DNA of 5,631 bases from Planctomycetaceae bacterium (lineage in GTDB: Bacteria > Planctomycetota > Planctomycetia > Planctomycetales > Planctomycetaceae). Location of the stretch: NCBI GenBank assembly GCA_003503535.1, contig DOCI01000300.1, positions 1,607 through 7,237 on the forward strand, given 5' to 3'. The notes under the pieces were generated by a model, which saw nothing but the letters and a program-made list of their open reading frames with translations, did not search any database and was not told where the DNA came from. Position 1 is the stretch's first letter. Each line of letters begins with the position of its first letter. Shown here in pieces: positions 1-5,631 of the stretch. The position numbers were made by a program, and so were the translations under genes.

Positions 1-23
1 CCCGCTCACAATAATATTTCCTC

Positions 24-28
24 AAGGA
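24..28 (+). promoter_or_regulatory. Possible weak ribosome binding site of metH (AAGGA)
   Basis: AAGGA is the only purine-rich Shine-Dalgarno-like string upstream of metH. It ends 13 nt before the TTG at 42 and 19 nt before the ATG at 48. Both spacings are longer than the usual 5-9 nt, so it favours the TTG only slightly and does not settle the start. Only 41 bases lie upstream in the window, so any promoter or a cobalamin or SAM riboswitch would be out of view. Confidence 0.3.
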
Positions 29-41
29 TTAAAAATTCAAT

Positions 42-3000
42 TTGCCGATGACTTCTGCGACTTCCAATTCGACTTCCGACCTGCTCAATAATCTGATCGA
101 TGACCGCGTGCTGTTGCTCGATGGTTCGATGGGAGCGTTGATTCTTGATTCCAAACCGACCGAAGCCGATTTTCGTGGGGAACGATTTAAAAATCACGAT
201 GCCGATTTGAAGAATGCGACCGATATTCTCTGCCTGACACAGCCGGAGATGATTCTCGATATTCATAGGCGCTATCTCGATGCCGGTTCGGATATCATTG
301 AAACGAACTCGTTCAATGCGAATATCCTCAATCAGGCAGAGTACGGCCTCGGACATTTGACGCACGAAATCAATGCGGCTGCTGCTGGACTGGCGAAACA
401 GGCCTGTGAAGAATTCACGCGCAAGAATCCGGATAAACCTCGGTTTGTCGCGGGAAGTATTGGACCAACCAAGTTTCTGCTGTCGATGAACGCCGACGAT
501 CCCGGTTCTCGGCCGGTGACTTTCGATCAAATGGTCGAGTCCTATGCCGAACAGGTTCGCGGTCTGATTGATGGAGGAGCAGACATCCTGCTGCCGGAAA
601 CTTCGTTCGATACATTGAACATGAAGTCCTGCCTGTACGCGATTCGCCAGGTGTTTGACGAGCGGAGCATTTCTCTGCCAGTGATGGTTTCAGGAACAAT
701 TTTTGACACCGGTCGCTCGCTCACTGCTCAAACGGTGGAAGCGTTTTACACGTCGGTGGCTCACTTTCCGTTATTCAGTATCGGTCTGAATTGTGCGTTG
801 GGCCCGAAACAGATGCGTCCTTTCGTGGAAGCTCTTTCGAAGGTGGCTGATTGTCGTATCAGTTGTTATCCAAACGCCGGCATGCCCGATGGTATGGGTG
901 GTTTCGATTCGAACCCTGCTGAGGTCGCAGAGACATTACGCTCTTACGCCGAGCAGGGCTGGGTGAATCTCGTTGGCGGATGCTGCGGCACGACACCGGA
1001 ATACATACACAAAATCGGTGAAGCAACCCGCGATCTCAAGCCACGCGGTGTGCCTGTTAAGAAAACCGTTTCGACCTATGCCGGACTGGAACGTCTGGAA
1101 TTACGTCCCGAATCCAATTTCCTGATGATCGGTGAGCGAACCAACGTCACCGGTTCCCGCAAATTTGCCCGGCTCATCCGCGAAGAAAAATACGATGAAG
1201 CCCTGAGCGTTGCTCGTGAACAGGTTGAAGGCGGGGCGAATGTCATCGATATCAATATGGATGAAGGTCTGCTCGACTCGGTCGCCTGTATGCAGAAATT
1301 CCTCTGGCTGGTTAGCGACGACGGCGATATTCCCGTGCCGATTATGATCGACTCTTCCAAATGGGAAGTCATCGAAGCGGGCTTGAAATGCGTGCAGGGC
1401 AAGGCAATTGTCAACTCGATCAGCATCAAAGATAATGAGGAACGCTTTCTCAATCAGGCGCGGAGGATCCGTAAGTACGGTGCGGCTGTCGTTGTGATGG
1501 CGTTCGATGAACAGGGGCAGGCGGATACAGCTGATCGAAAAGTTGAGATCTGTAAACGAGCTTACAAACTCCTCACTGAACAAGCCGACTTTCCGCCGGA
1601 AGATATCATTTTCGATTGCAACATCCTGACCGTCGCCACCGGAATGGAAGAGCATAACAACTATGCGGTCGAGTTTTTTGAAGCGGTGAAGCGAATCAAA
1701 GAAGAATGCCCGGGTGCAAAAACTTCGGGTGGCGTGAGTAATGTTTCGTTCTCCTTCCGCGGGAATAATGTGGTCCGCGAGGCGATGAATGCGGCGTTTC
1801 TGTATCACGCGATTGCAGCCGGTCTTGATATGGGGATTGTCAATTCGAGTCAGCTCGAAGTGTACGAAGAAATCGACAAAGAACTGCTCGTCTACATTGA
1901 AGATGTGCTGTTGAATCGGCGTGAGGATGCAACCGAACGCATTCTCGATTACGCCGAGTCTATTAAGGATCGAAATCAGGGAGCCGAGGCTCAGAAGAAG
2001 ATGGCGGAGTGGCGGAACGGTACCGTCGAAGAACGACTCGCTCATTCGCTGCTGAAGGGTGTGACCGACTACATTGATGAAGACACCGAGGAAGCTCGTC
2101 AAAAATATGGCCGTCCATTGAATGTGATTCAAGGGCCACTCATGGATGGCATGTCTGTCGTCGGTGAATTATTTGGAGCCGGGAAGATGTTCCTGCCACA
2201 GGTGGTGAAGTCGGCTCGTGTGATGAAAAAATCGGTTGCTTACCTCACTCCGTTTATGGAAGCGGAAAAGGAAAAAGCAGGCAAGGGTACCCGAGGTACT
2301 TTCGTCATCGCGACCGTCAAAGGCGATGTCCACGATATCGGTAAGAACATTGTAGGCGTGGTTCTCAAGTGCAATAACTTCGAGGTGATTGACCTGGGTG
2401 TGATGGTCTCCTGCGATAAAATTTTGGAAACCGCGATTGAAGTCGAAGCCGATGTGATTGGGCTTTCCGGTTTGATTACGCCTTCACTCGATGAGATGGT
2501 GGCGGTCGCTCAGGAAATGCAGCGTCGTGGCATGACAACTCCGCTCCTCATTGGCGGAGCGACGACTTCTGCCAAGCATACCGCTGTCAAAATTGCACCG
2601 GAGTACAACCAGATCGTTGCCCATGTTGGCGATGCGTCTCTGTCGGTGCCGGTTGTCGAAGCGTTGATTGATGCCGAGAAACGTCCTGCCTTTGCAGAAA
2701 AGATTCTTACCGAGCAGGAACGCGACCGTAAAATGTTCGGTAAGCGTCAGGAACGGAAACTCGTTTCTTACGATCACGCTTACGAAAATCGTTTTGCGAC
2801 CGACTGGGAAACTGTTGACATTCCGACCCCTGATTTTCTCGGACTGCGCGTGTTGGATGATTTCCCGCTCGAACAGATCCGACCTTACATCGACTGGTCT
2901 CCGTTCTTCCAGACATGGTCGCTTATCGGCAAGTATCCGAAGATTCTGCAGGATGATGTGATCGGCAAAGAAGCCCAAAAACTGTTCGACGAAGCCAATC

Positions 3001-3737
3001 AGATGCTCGACAAAGTGATTGCAGAGAAATGGCTGACCGCGAAAGGTGTCTACGGATTCTGGCCTGCCAATACCGTGCGGGATGATGTCGTGCTTTATAA
3101 GCCGGAATCAACACTGGAGAATCGCGAAGAACTGGTCCGCTTTCCGATGCTGCGGCAGCAGTGGGAACGCAAAGGGCAATCGAATTTCCGTTCGCTGTCC
3201 GACTATGTCGCGCCAGTGGACTCGGGATGTCGGGATTATGTCGGTGCATTTGCTGTGACAACCGGCCTGGGAATTGAAGCCCCGCTCGAACGATTCGAAG
3301 CCGAGCACGATGACTATCAATCGATCATGCTCAAAGCGATCGCCGATCGATTAGCCGAAGCATTTGCGGAAGCCCTGCATGCGATCGCCCGGAAAGACTG
3401 GGGTTATGGCAAGGATGAAACACTCAGCAATGAAGAGATGATCTCCGAAAAATATCGCGGCATTCGCCCAGCCTTCGGCTATCCTGCCTGTCCAGATCAC
3501 ACGCCCAAACGTCAGCTGTTCGACTTGTTGAGCGCCCCGGAAAATGCGGGCATCACATTAACCGATTCTCTGGCAATGTGGCCGGCTTCCTCGGTCAGTG
3601 GCATGTACTTCGCCCATCCGGAATCGCGTTATTTCTCAGTGACACAAATCACAGAAGAACAACTCGAAGACTATGCTCATCGCAGCGGAATGAAACTGGA
3701 TGACGCTCGTAAATGGTTGTCACCGATTTTGGGGTAG
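42..3737 (+). CDS. metH: Cobalamin-dependent methionine synthase (5-methyltetrahydrofolate--homocysteine methyltransferase), full length
   Basis: Cytosolic enzyme that moves a methyl group from 5-methyltetrahydrofolate via cob(I)alamin to homocysteine, giving methionine and tetrahydrofolate. All four modules are visible, numbered from the TTG at 42. The homocysteine barrel (about 15-330) has the zinc ligands C251 (in GLNCALGP) and C314/C315 (in [10 protein letters not shown]). The folate barrel (about 355-640) opens with [13 protein letters not shown] (G364-N368) and contains [13 protein letters not shown]. The cobalamin cap (about 650-745) has [16 protein letters not shown]. The Rossmann B12 domain (about 750-890) has DVHDIG with the lower cobalt ligand H764, plus S815 in [11 protein letters not shown]. 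The SAM-binding reactivation domain (about 900-1231) has [17 protein letters not shown] (D951) and [13 protein letters not shown] (R1142, Y1147). These sit about 4-8 residues beyond their E. coli MetH counterparts, and total length is close to the 1227 aa of E. coli. No frameshift or missing key residue is seen. The start is uncertain: TTG at 42 or ATG at 48. It is convergent with the downstream ligase gene. Confidence 0.98.
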   Translation: MPMTSATSNSTSDLLNNLIDDRVLLLDGSMGALILDSKPTEADFRGERFKNHDADLKNATDILCLTQPEMILDIHRRYLDAGSDIIETNSFNANILNQAEYGLGHLTHEINAAAAGLAKQACEEFTRKNPDKPRFVAGSIGPTKFLLSMNADDPGSRPVTFDQMVESYAEQVRGLIDGGADILLPETSFDTLNMKSCLYAIRQVFDERSISLPVMVSGTIFDTGRSLTAQTVEAFYTSVAHFPLFSIGLNCALGPKQMRPFVEALSKVADCRISCYPNAGMPDGMGGFDSNPAEVAETLRSYAEQGWVNLVGGCCGTTPEYIHKIGEATRDLKPRGVPVKKTVSTYAGLERLELRPESNFLMIGERTNVTGSRKFARLIREEKYDEALSVAREQVEGGANVIDINMDEGLLDSVACMQKFLWLVSDDGDIPVPIMIDSSKWEVIEAGLKCVQGKAIVNSISIKDNEERFLNQARRIRKYGAAVVVMAFDEQGQADTADRKVEICKRAYKLLTEQADFPPEDIIFDCNILTVATGMEEHNNYAVEFFEAVKRIKEECPGAKTSGGVSNVSFSFRGNNVVREAMNAAFLYHAIAAGLDMGIVNSSQLEVYEEIDKELLVYIEDVLLNRREDATERILDYAESIKDRNQGAEAQKKMAEWRNGTVEERLAHSLLKGVTDYIDEDTEEARQKYGRPLNVIQGPLMDGMSVVGELFGAGKMFLPQVVKSARVMKKSVAYLTPFMEAEKEKAGKGTRGTFVIATVKGDVHDIGKNIVGVVLKCNNFEVIDLGVMVSCDKILETAIEVEADVIGLSGLITPSLDEMVAVAQEMQRRGMTTPLLIGGATTSAKHTAVKIAPEYNQIVAHVGDASLSVPVVEALIDAEKRPAFAEKILTEQERDRKMFGKRQERKLVSYDHAYENRFATDWETVDIPTPDFLGLRVLDDFPLEQIRPYIDWSPFFQTWSLIGKYPKILQDDVIGKEAQKLFDEANQMLDKVIAEKWLTAKGVYGFWPANTVRDDVVLYKPESTLENREELVRFPMLRQQWERKGQSNFRSLSDYVAPVDSGCRDYVGAFAVTTGLGIEAPLERFEAEHDDYQSIMLKAIADRLAEAFAEALHAIARKDWGYGKDETLSNEEMISEKYRGIRPAFGYPACPDHTPKRQLFDLLSAPENAGITLTDSLAMWPASSVSGMYFAHPESRYFSVTQITEEQLEDYAHRSGMKLDDARKWLSPILG

Positions 3738-3758
3738 TCAGACTGCGGTACGAACTGA

Positions 3759-3837
3759 GTGGCACGTCCCAGAACACAGTGATGGGCGTGGTTTACCCGT
3801 CCGACCACGCCCTTCGCTATGCTCAGGGGCGTGCCAC
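3759..3837. repeat. 79-nt imperfect nested palindrome in the convergent spacer; possible mobile repeat and/or bidirectional terminator
   Basis: The outer arms GTGGCACG (3759-3766) and CGTGCCAC (3830-3837) are perfect complements. The pairing continues inward to 3770/3826 with one G-U pair (11 of 12 exact). The inner arms GGGCGTGGT (3784-3792) and ACCACGCCC (3804-3812) are a perfect 9-bp stem around an 11-nt loop. The segments between (3771-3783 and 3813-3825) are also complementary at 8 of 13 positions, so the whole unit can fold as one long interrupted hairpin. It begins 22 nt after the metH stop. There is no T-tract on either side, so it is not a classic intrinsic terminator. Its near-symmetric form resembles REP- or MITE-type dispersed elements, but no second copy is in this window to prove dispersal. 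Confidence 0.7.
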
Positions 3838-3871
3838 CCAGCCGGATGAGGGGATCCCTTAGACTAACTTA

Positions 3872-3890
3872 TTACAATCAAGCACGATTA
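3872..3890 (+). repeat. Imperfect direct repeat, copy 1 (16/19 identical to 3959-3977)
   Basis: TTACAATCAAGCACGATTA matches 3959-3977 (TTATAATCACGCACGATGA) at 16 of 19 positions, including 12 of 13 in the core. The copies are 87 bp apart and bracket the small hairpin at 3904-3922. This copy is non-coding; the other covers the last codons of the ligase gene. Confidence 0.6.
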
Positions 3891-3903
3891 CCCTTCACCT
3901 AAA

Positions 3904-3922
3904 CCTCTCTCCGAGGGAGAGG
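3904..3922. repeat. Short GC-rich hairpin (CCTCTCTC / GGGAGAGG), REP-like
   Basis: Positions 3904-3911 pair with 3915-3922 as an 8-bp stem with one T-G wobble and a 3-nt loop (CGA). It lies downstream of both convergent genes, 42 nt beyond the ligase stop codon on the ligase's coding strand. No T-run follows in either direction, so termination is possible but not shown. The flanking text (CCCTTCACCTAAA before, AGACAAG after) resembles a CCCTCTCCC/GGGAGAGGG-cored intergenic repeat that I recall from many bacterial genomes; that link is from memory and untested. Confidence 0.5.
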
Positions 3923-3958
3923 AGACAAGTTGATGTACTCCCTTGCACGTTGTACTGG

Positions 3959-3977
3959 TTATAATCACGCACGATGA
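3959..3977 (+). repeat. Imperfect direct repeat, copy 2, overlapping the 3' end of the ligase gene
   Basis: This is the partner of 3872-3890. It spans the ligase stop codon (3965-3967 on the - strand) and its last three to four codons (encoding F-H-R-A). Copy 1 may therefore be a duplicated fragment of the gene end, or the pair may be a decayed target-site duplication around the hairpin-bearing segment between them. Confidence 0.6.
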
Positions 3978-5296
3978 AATCGTCTGCCTTTCAACTCAAA
4001 GCGTGGCAGACTGTCTGGTTCAACCGTGATAAATTCGGCATGAAAATTGAGGCGGTCGCGGACGGTTCTTGAGAGCCGTGCGAGCAAGTCCTGTCGTTGG
4101 GGGGAGGTTGTGTATTCGGACCAGTTAAGGTCCTGGATCATCGCCGGTTCGATTTCGATGACGAGATGATGCATCGATTGTTTTTCCGTGACTGTGATTC
4201 GATACTCGACAATTTCCGGAAACTCACGCAGCACTGCTTCGACTGACGATGGGAAAACATTATTCCCGCGAATGGTAATCATATCGTCTGCCCGGCCGAG
4301 GATGCCGCCGTCGAGTCGGAGTAAATTACGGCCGCAGGCATTGGGTGTTGTCGCCGCCTGAACAATATCTCCCGTGCGATAACGAATGACAGGGGTCCCT
4401 CGGCGTCCCAGGTTGGTGATCAGCAATTCTCCCCGTTCGCCGGGAGTGACTGCCTCGAAGGTTTCCGGGTTGACGATTTCTGCAATGCATTCGGTTTCGA
4501 GTAATAACAGGCTGGCGGGATCTTCGACCGATTCAATGCCCAGAGAACCGATGTCAGTCATTCCCCAATGATCGAACACGCGTGCTCCCCAGCCCTGTTC
4601 AATTCGATTGCGAATGGCAGGAATACTCCCGCCGGGTTCTCCGGCTACGAGGATCGCGCGAACACTCGAGTTGACCAGGTCGATACCTTCACGTTCGGCA
4701 ATTTCAATTAGACGGAGTGCGTAGGTCGGTGTGCAACAGACGATGGTCACTTCATGTTCCTGAATGACCTGCAGTCGAACTTCACTGCTCATGCCACCTG
4801 CAGCGATGCACAGATTCTGAAACTGAGCAGCTCCTTCAAAACCGGCCCAGAACCCGATGAAGGGACCAAATGAAAACGGGAAGCAGAATCGATCCGAATC
4901 CTGCAAACCGATGATGCGATAAATTTGTGCCCAGCACTGTTTGAACCAGTTCCAACTTTCAGGAGTATCCAAAAAACGCATCGGACGTCCGGTTGTACCG
5001 GAAGTTTGGTGAAGACGAGTATAATGCGAGCGCGGATAGGTCAGGTTGGTGCCGTAGGGGAGATTCGCGTTCTGATCGTTGACCAGTTCCTGCTTGGTGA
5101 GTGGTTTGAGTTGGCGAAAATTCTCCCAACTCGTGATCTCCTGAGGATGAGCATTCTGATCAGAAAACCGCTGCATCCAGAAAGGATTCGTTTCGATCGC
5201 CTTGAGTAACCCTGTCAATTGATTCCACTGAGAATCGACAATGGCATCTCGACTCAGGTTTTCTGGAAAGATCTGTTCAGTCATGGAATTATGCAC
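3965..5296 (-). CDS. PaaK-type (phenylacetate-CoA ligase family) AMP-forming acyl/aryl-CoA ligase, substrate unknown
   Basis: A cytosolic adenylate-forming enzyme expected to activate a carboxylic acid with ATP and transfer it to CoA. Motifs, numbered from the GTG at 5296: phosphate-binding loop TSGTTGRP (98-105); AGEPGGS (218-224); [10 protein letters not shown] (242-251), the PaaK-style version of the aromatic-G-x-T-E motif with D in place of E; YRTGD (306-310), whose Asp normally binds the AMP ribose; hinge [17 protein letters not shown] (334-350); and a C-terminal ligase domain ending in [11 protein letters not shown] (430-440), where K436 is the likely catalytic lysine. Length (443 aa) is close to E. 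coli PaaK (437 aa), so the gene appears intact. The usual CxCGR before the hinge reads NACGR (319-323), so one Cys is absent. The start is GTG 5296 or ATG 5284, with no clear Shine-Dalgarno before either. No catabolic neighbours are visible, so phenylacetate should not be assumed as substrate; other aryl or acyl acids are equally possible. Confidence 0.88.
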   Translation of the reverse strand: MHNSMTEQIFPENLSRDAIVDSQWNQLTGLLKAIETNPFWMQRFSDQNAHPQEITSWENFRQLKPLTKQELVNDQNANLPYGTNLTYPRSHYTRLHQTSGTTGRPMRFLDTPESWNWFKQCWAQIYRIIGLQDSDRFCFPFSFGPFIGFWAGFEGAAQFQNLCIAAGGMSSEVRLQVIQEHEVTIVCCTPTYALRLIEIAEREGIDLVNSSVRAILVAGEPGGSIPAIRNRIEQGWGARVFDHWGMTDIGSLGIESVEDPASLLLLETECIAEIVNPETFEAVTPGERGELLITNLGRRGTPVIRYRTGDIVQAATTPNACGRNLLRLDGGILGRADDMITIRGNNVFPSSVEAVLREFPEIVEYRITVTEKQSMHHLVIEIEPAMIQDLNWSEYTTSPQRQDLLARLSRTVRDRLNFHAEFITVEPDSLPRFELKGRRFHRA

Positions 5297-5348
5297 TGTT
5301 TTGTGGAGTTAAGTTAGTCAATACAGAGGAGAAGAAACGATTACGCCA

Positions 5349-5376
5349 AAGATACGGCCTGATCAATCAATTTCAA
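5349..5376 (-). promoter_or_regulatory. Tentative sigma-70-like promoter for the ligase gene
   Basis: On the - strand, TTGAAA (5376-5371; 5 of 6 to TTGACA) is followed after 16 nt by TATCTT (5354-5349; 4 of 6 to TATAAT). It would start transcription near 5342, about 45-58 nt before the candidate start codons. Matches of this quality occur by chance, so this is only a candidate. A second TTGACT lies closer to the gene but has no -10 at proper spacing. Confidence 0.2.
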
Positions 5377-5438
5377 CTCCGATGTTATGATTGTGGAAAG
5401 AAAAAGTAATGTCGCAACTGTTTTGATAGCATTGAGTT

Positions 5439-5631
5439 AAGATTGTATCGGTCGTGTTGGACGGTCTTTGTGATGGGATTCAAGAAATGCCTGTGATAAC
5501 GACGATCTTCACAATGTCAGGATTGATGGGATCAGCCCTGACGAATTGAGAGATGTCGAATTGGATGGCGGATCAACGTCGCACCATTTGATTGACAGTT
5601 TCAAAACGATAGACCATTTTCAAATGGTTTC
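5439..5631 (+). pseudogene. Possible frameshifted, edge-truncated leucine-rich-repeat-like coding fragment
   Basis: From 5439 one frame, closing at TGA 5547-5549, reads VVLDGLCDGIQEMPV and onward. Another frame, open from 5474 to the window edge (52 codons), reads NDDLHNVRIDG, then ISPDELRDVELDGGS, then LIDSFKTIDHFQMV. Both show hydrophobic residues at LRR-like spacing (LxxVxLDG followed by LIxxFxxIxxFxxV). Adding one base near 5493-5495 would join them into one longer LRR-like reading. No ATG with a ribosome binding site precedes either part, and a TGA (5433-5435) closes the first frame upstream. This is pattern recognition only. Alternatives are chance open frames or the non-coding upstream region of a gene beyond the edge. 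Confidence 0.2.
5611..5630. repeat. Small AT-rich inverted repeat at the right edge
   Basis: ACCATTT (5613-5619) and AAATGGT (5622-5628) are perfect 7-base complements separated by 2 nt, with a further G-T and A-T pair outside. As a hairpin it would need about a 4-nt loop and a 6-bp core stem. It could be an operator-like palindrome or chance, since it also lies within the possible coding fragment. Confidence 0.3.

Larger units (their letters stand above)
5297..5631. other. 335-bp region without an intact gene, upstream of the ligase
   Basis: All frames on both strands are interrupted or lack a credible start and ribosome binding site. The part nearest the ligase (5297-5438) is AT-rich and probably serves as its promoter and leader. 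The part from about 5439 to the edge has two abutting + strand frames with repeat-like amino-acid spacing, described separately. No tRNA, riboswitch or transposase fragment was recognised. Confidence 0.6.

Noticed and set aside
1..41. Cobalamin or SAM riboswitch upstream of metH
   Set aside because: Such elements are a reasonable expectation for metH, but 41 bases are too few to contain one and no riboswitch motif is visible.
6..530. 174-codon - strand open frame at the left end
   Set aside because: It is antisense to the conserved homocysteine-binding domain of metH, shows no family motif and has no independent support.
1101..2132. Long 343-codon open frame on the - strand inside metH
   Set aside because: It lies entirely antisense to the conserved folate and cobalamin modules, has no recognisable domain, and is expected from metH codon usage.
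3851..3858. GGGATCCC perfect palindrome in the spacer
   Set aside because: It is only 8 bp with no loop and has no matching flanks, so it is easily due to chance.
4925..5209. 94-codon + strand open frame within the ligase gene
   Set aside because: It is antisense to the conserved N-terminal half of the ligase, including its phosphate-binding loop; no domain or ribosome binding site was seen.
5409..5426. Small reading frame starting ATGTCGCAACTG
   Set aside because: It stops after five codons and cannot be supported as a gene.

Overview
The window looks like chromosomal DNA from a free-living, moderate-GC bacterium. I suspect a planctomycete, because the Shine-Dalgarno signals are weak or absent, start codons are non-canonical or ambiguous, and the gene spacer is crowded with GC-rich hairpins. 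That assignment is inference; no rRNA or marker gene is present to confirm it.

Layout: positions 1-41 are a short leader. A complete cobalamin-dependent methionine synthase (metH, about 1229-1231 aa) fills 42-3737 on the + strand. It carries all four modules (homocysteine, folate, cobalamin, reactivation) with the expected catalytic residues. A 227-bp spacer (3738-3964) then holds a 79-nt imperfect palindrome, a separate 19-nt hairpin, and a 19-nt imperfect direct repeat whose second copy overlaps the end of the next gene. On the - strand, 3965-5296 encodes a complete PaaK-type (phenylacetate-CoA ligase family) adenylate-forming enzyme, convergent with metH. The last 335 bp (5297-5631) contain no intact gene. 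They include a possible weak promoter for the ligase and, from about 5439 onward, two abutting reading frames with leucine-rich-repeat-like spacing that could be a frameshifted or decaying gene fragment running off the right edge.

How the genes relate: MetH makes methionine from homocysteine and recycles 5-methyltetrahydrofolate. The ligase would activate a carboxylic acid, probably aromatic, to its CoA thioester. They are transcribed towards each other, so nothing suggests a shared operon or pathway. I see no CRISPR array, tRNA, rRNA, transposase, phage gene or convincing new multi-gene system. The points most worth checking are the repeats in the spacer and the possible broken leucine-rich-repeat gene at the right end.
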